Source: CBDVBD01 sp965372135
GTDB taxonomy: Bacteria > Electryoneota > RPQS01 > CBDVBD01
NCBI GenBank assembly: GCA_965372135.1
Contig: CBDVBD010000177.1
Span: 1-6,050 of the forward strand
Reading direction: 5' to 3'
DNA length: 6,050 nucleotides
The position numbers were made by a program, and so were the translations under genes. A model generated the notes under the pieces. The model was not told the DNA's origin, did no database searches, and saw only the letters and a list, made by a program, of their open reading frames with translations. Shown here in pieces: positions 5,448 to 6,050 of the stretch; within the stretch, counting starts at the first letter, position 1, and each line of letters starts with the position of its first letter.

Positions 5448-6011
5448 TTATTTTATGATATATCTCATGATTGGCCGGGTGTTGGATCGCCGGAGGACTT
5501 CCTGGAAGCTGGCTTTGCGGAAGGCTGAGGCGATTCCGGTCCAGACGAATGGGTCAGGGACGGAATCCTTTTTCGGTTCGTTGGGGTAGCCTTCCACGAT
5601 AGTGCCGCCCTGGGATTTGACGTGGTCTATGGCGGCCTGGATTAGCTTTCCACTGACGGCTTTGCGGCGGTAGGGTTTGGCGATGAAGAAGCAGACGATG
5701 GACCAGACCGGTTTGTCGTCCACCGGTTTCAGGATGCGGGATCGCTGTAGAACAGGAAAAACTTCACGGGGAGCTATGGAACACCAGGCGACGGGTTGGT
5801 GGTTGTCATAGGCTAAGATTCCGGGGATTTCGCCGGAGTCCACGATGGCTTTCATGGCTATTTTATTGGCGTCGCCTTTTTGATTTTCCCAATCGGATCG
5901 CTTCACACGCCACCACATACACCAGCAACCTCCGCAGGCGCCACGTTCGCCGAACAGGGTCTCGAAATCCTGCCAGCGGTCAGGGGTTAGGGGGTGGAAG
6001 GTAAAGTTCAT
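5448..6011 (-). CDS. GNAT family N-acetyltransferase with N-terminal CGGCWCMWWR motif
   Basis: This encodes 187 residues and is complete. Early in the protein CGGCWCMWWR (26-35) is the hallmark of a GNAT subgroup often labelled simply GNAT acetyltransferase. The central strands ILAYDNHQPVAWCSIAPRE (65-83) and VWSIVCFFIAKPYRRKAVSGKLIQAAIDH (102-130) form the acetyl-CoA core, followed by GGTIVEGYP (135-143). In the pyrophosphate loop the usual glycine after RR-x is Ala118 (RRKAVSG), which is unusual but not clearly inactivating. The acceptor substrate is unknown; Cys26, Cys29 and Cys31 might bind metal, which is inference. No Shine-Dalgarno is seen before the ATG at 6011, and only 39 bases of upstream sequence are visible, without a convincing promoter. 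It is the first visible gene of the minus-strand run leading to the Fe-S and racemase genes; a preceding gene may lie beyond the window. Confidence 0.88.
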   Translation of the reverse strand: MNFTFHPLTPDRWQDFETLFGERGACGGCWCMWWRVKRSDWENQKGDANKIAMKAIVDSGEIPGILAYDNHQPVAWCSIAPREVFPVLQRSRILKPVDDKPVWSIVCFFIAKPYRRKAVSGKLIQAAIDHVKSQGGTIVEGYPNEPKKDSVPDPFVWTGIASAFRKASFQEVLRRSNTRPIMRYIIK

Positions 6012-6050
6012 TAGAGCTATCTAAGGGGTAGATGTTAACGTTCTATTCTG

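Overview
The window looks like chromosomal DNA of an uncultured-type, probably Gram-negative bacterium of intermediate GC. I cannot name the lineage. The pointers are indirect: a membrane-embedded spermidine-synthase-like fusion, a cysteine-rich ferredoxin-like protein typical of anaerobes, and gaps filled with short hairpin-forming repeats of the REP type, as seen in several candidate-phylum genomes. There are no rRNA, tRNA, phage or transposase genes and no CRISPR array.

Layout. Positions 1-2040 (+) hold the 3' part of a large polytopic membrane protein with a SAM-binding aminopropyltransferase-like domain between two membrane blocks; its start lies left of the window. Everything else is on the minus strand. 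From right to left, a compact run contains a GNAT acetyltransferase (6011-5448), a cysteine-rich double 4Fe-4S protein (5411-4866), an Asp/Glu racemase family protein (4811-4086) and a short signal-peptide ORF (4093-3890) that overlaps the racemase stop codon. After a repeat-rich gap come trmO (3723-3232), a tRNA m6t6A37 methyltransferase, and a two-helix membrane protein resembling the sensor half of a histidine kinase without the kinase (3089-2193).

The gaps carry the most unusual material. Two copies of a bipartite element (two hairpins plus an invariant tail, including an identical 41-bp block) lie in the same orientation at 2101-2182 and 3766-3846 and bracket trmO and the sensor-like gene. 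A third hairpin at 3151-3173 has the GTAG-plus-imperfect-palindrome form of classical REP sequences. Two degenerate relatives lie at 3866-3886 and 3918-3938, and the second has become the C-terminal coding sequence of the short secreted ORF, which was probably truncated.

How the genes work together is largely unknown. The GNAT, Fe-S and racemase genes have operon-like spacing, and the racemase and secreted ORF look translationally coupled, but no pathway can be assigned. I see interspersed repeats and several atypical family members, not a clear new multi-gene system.
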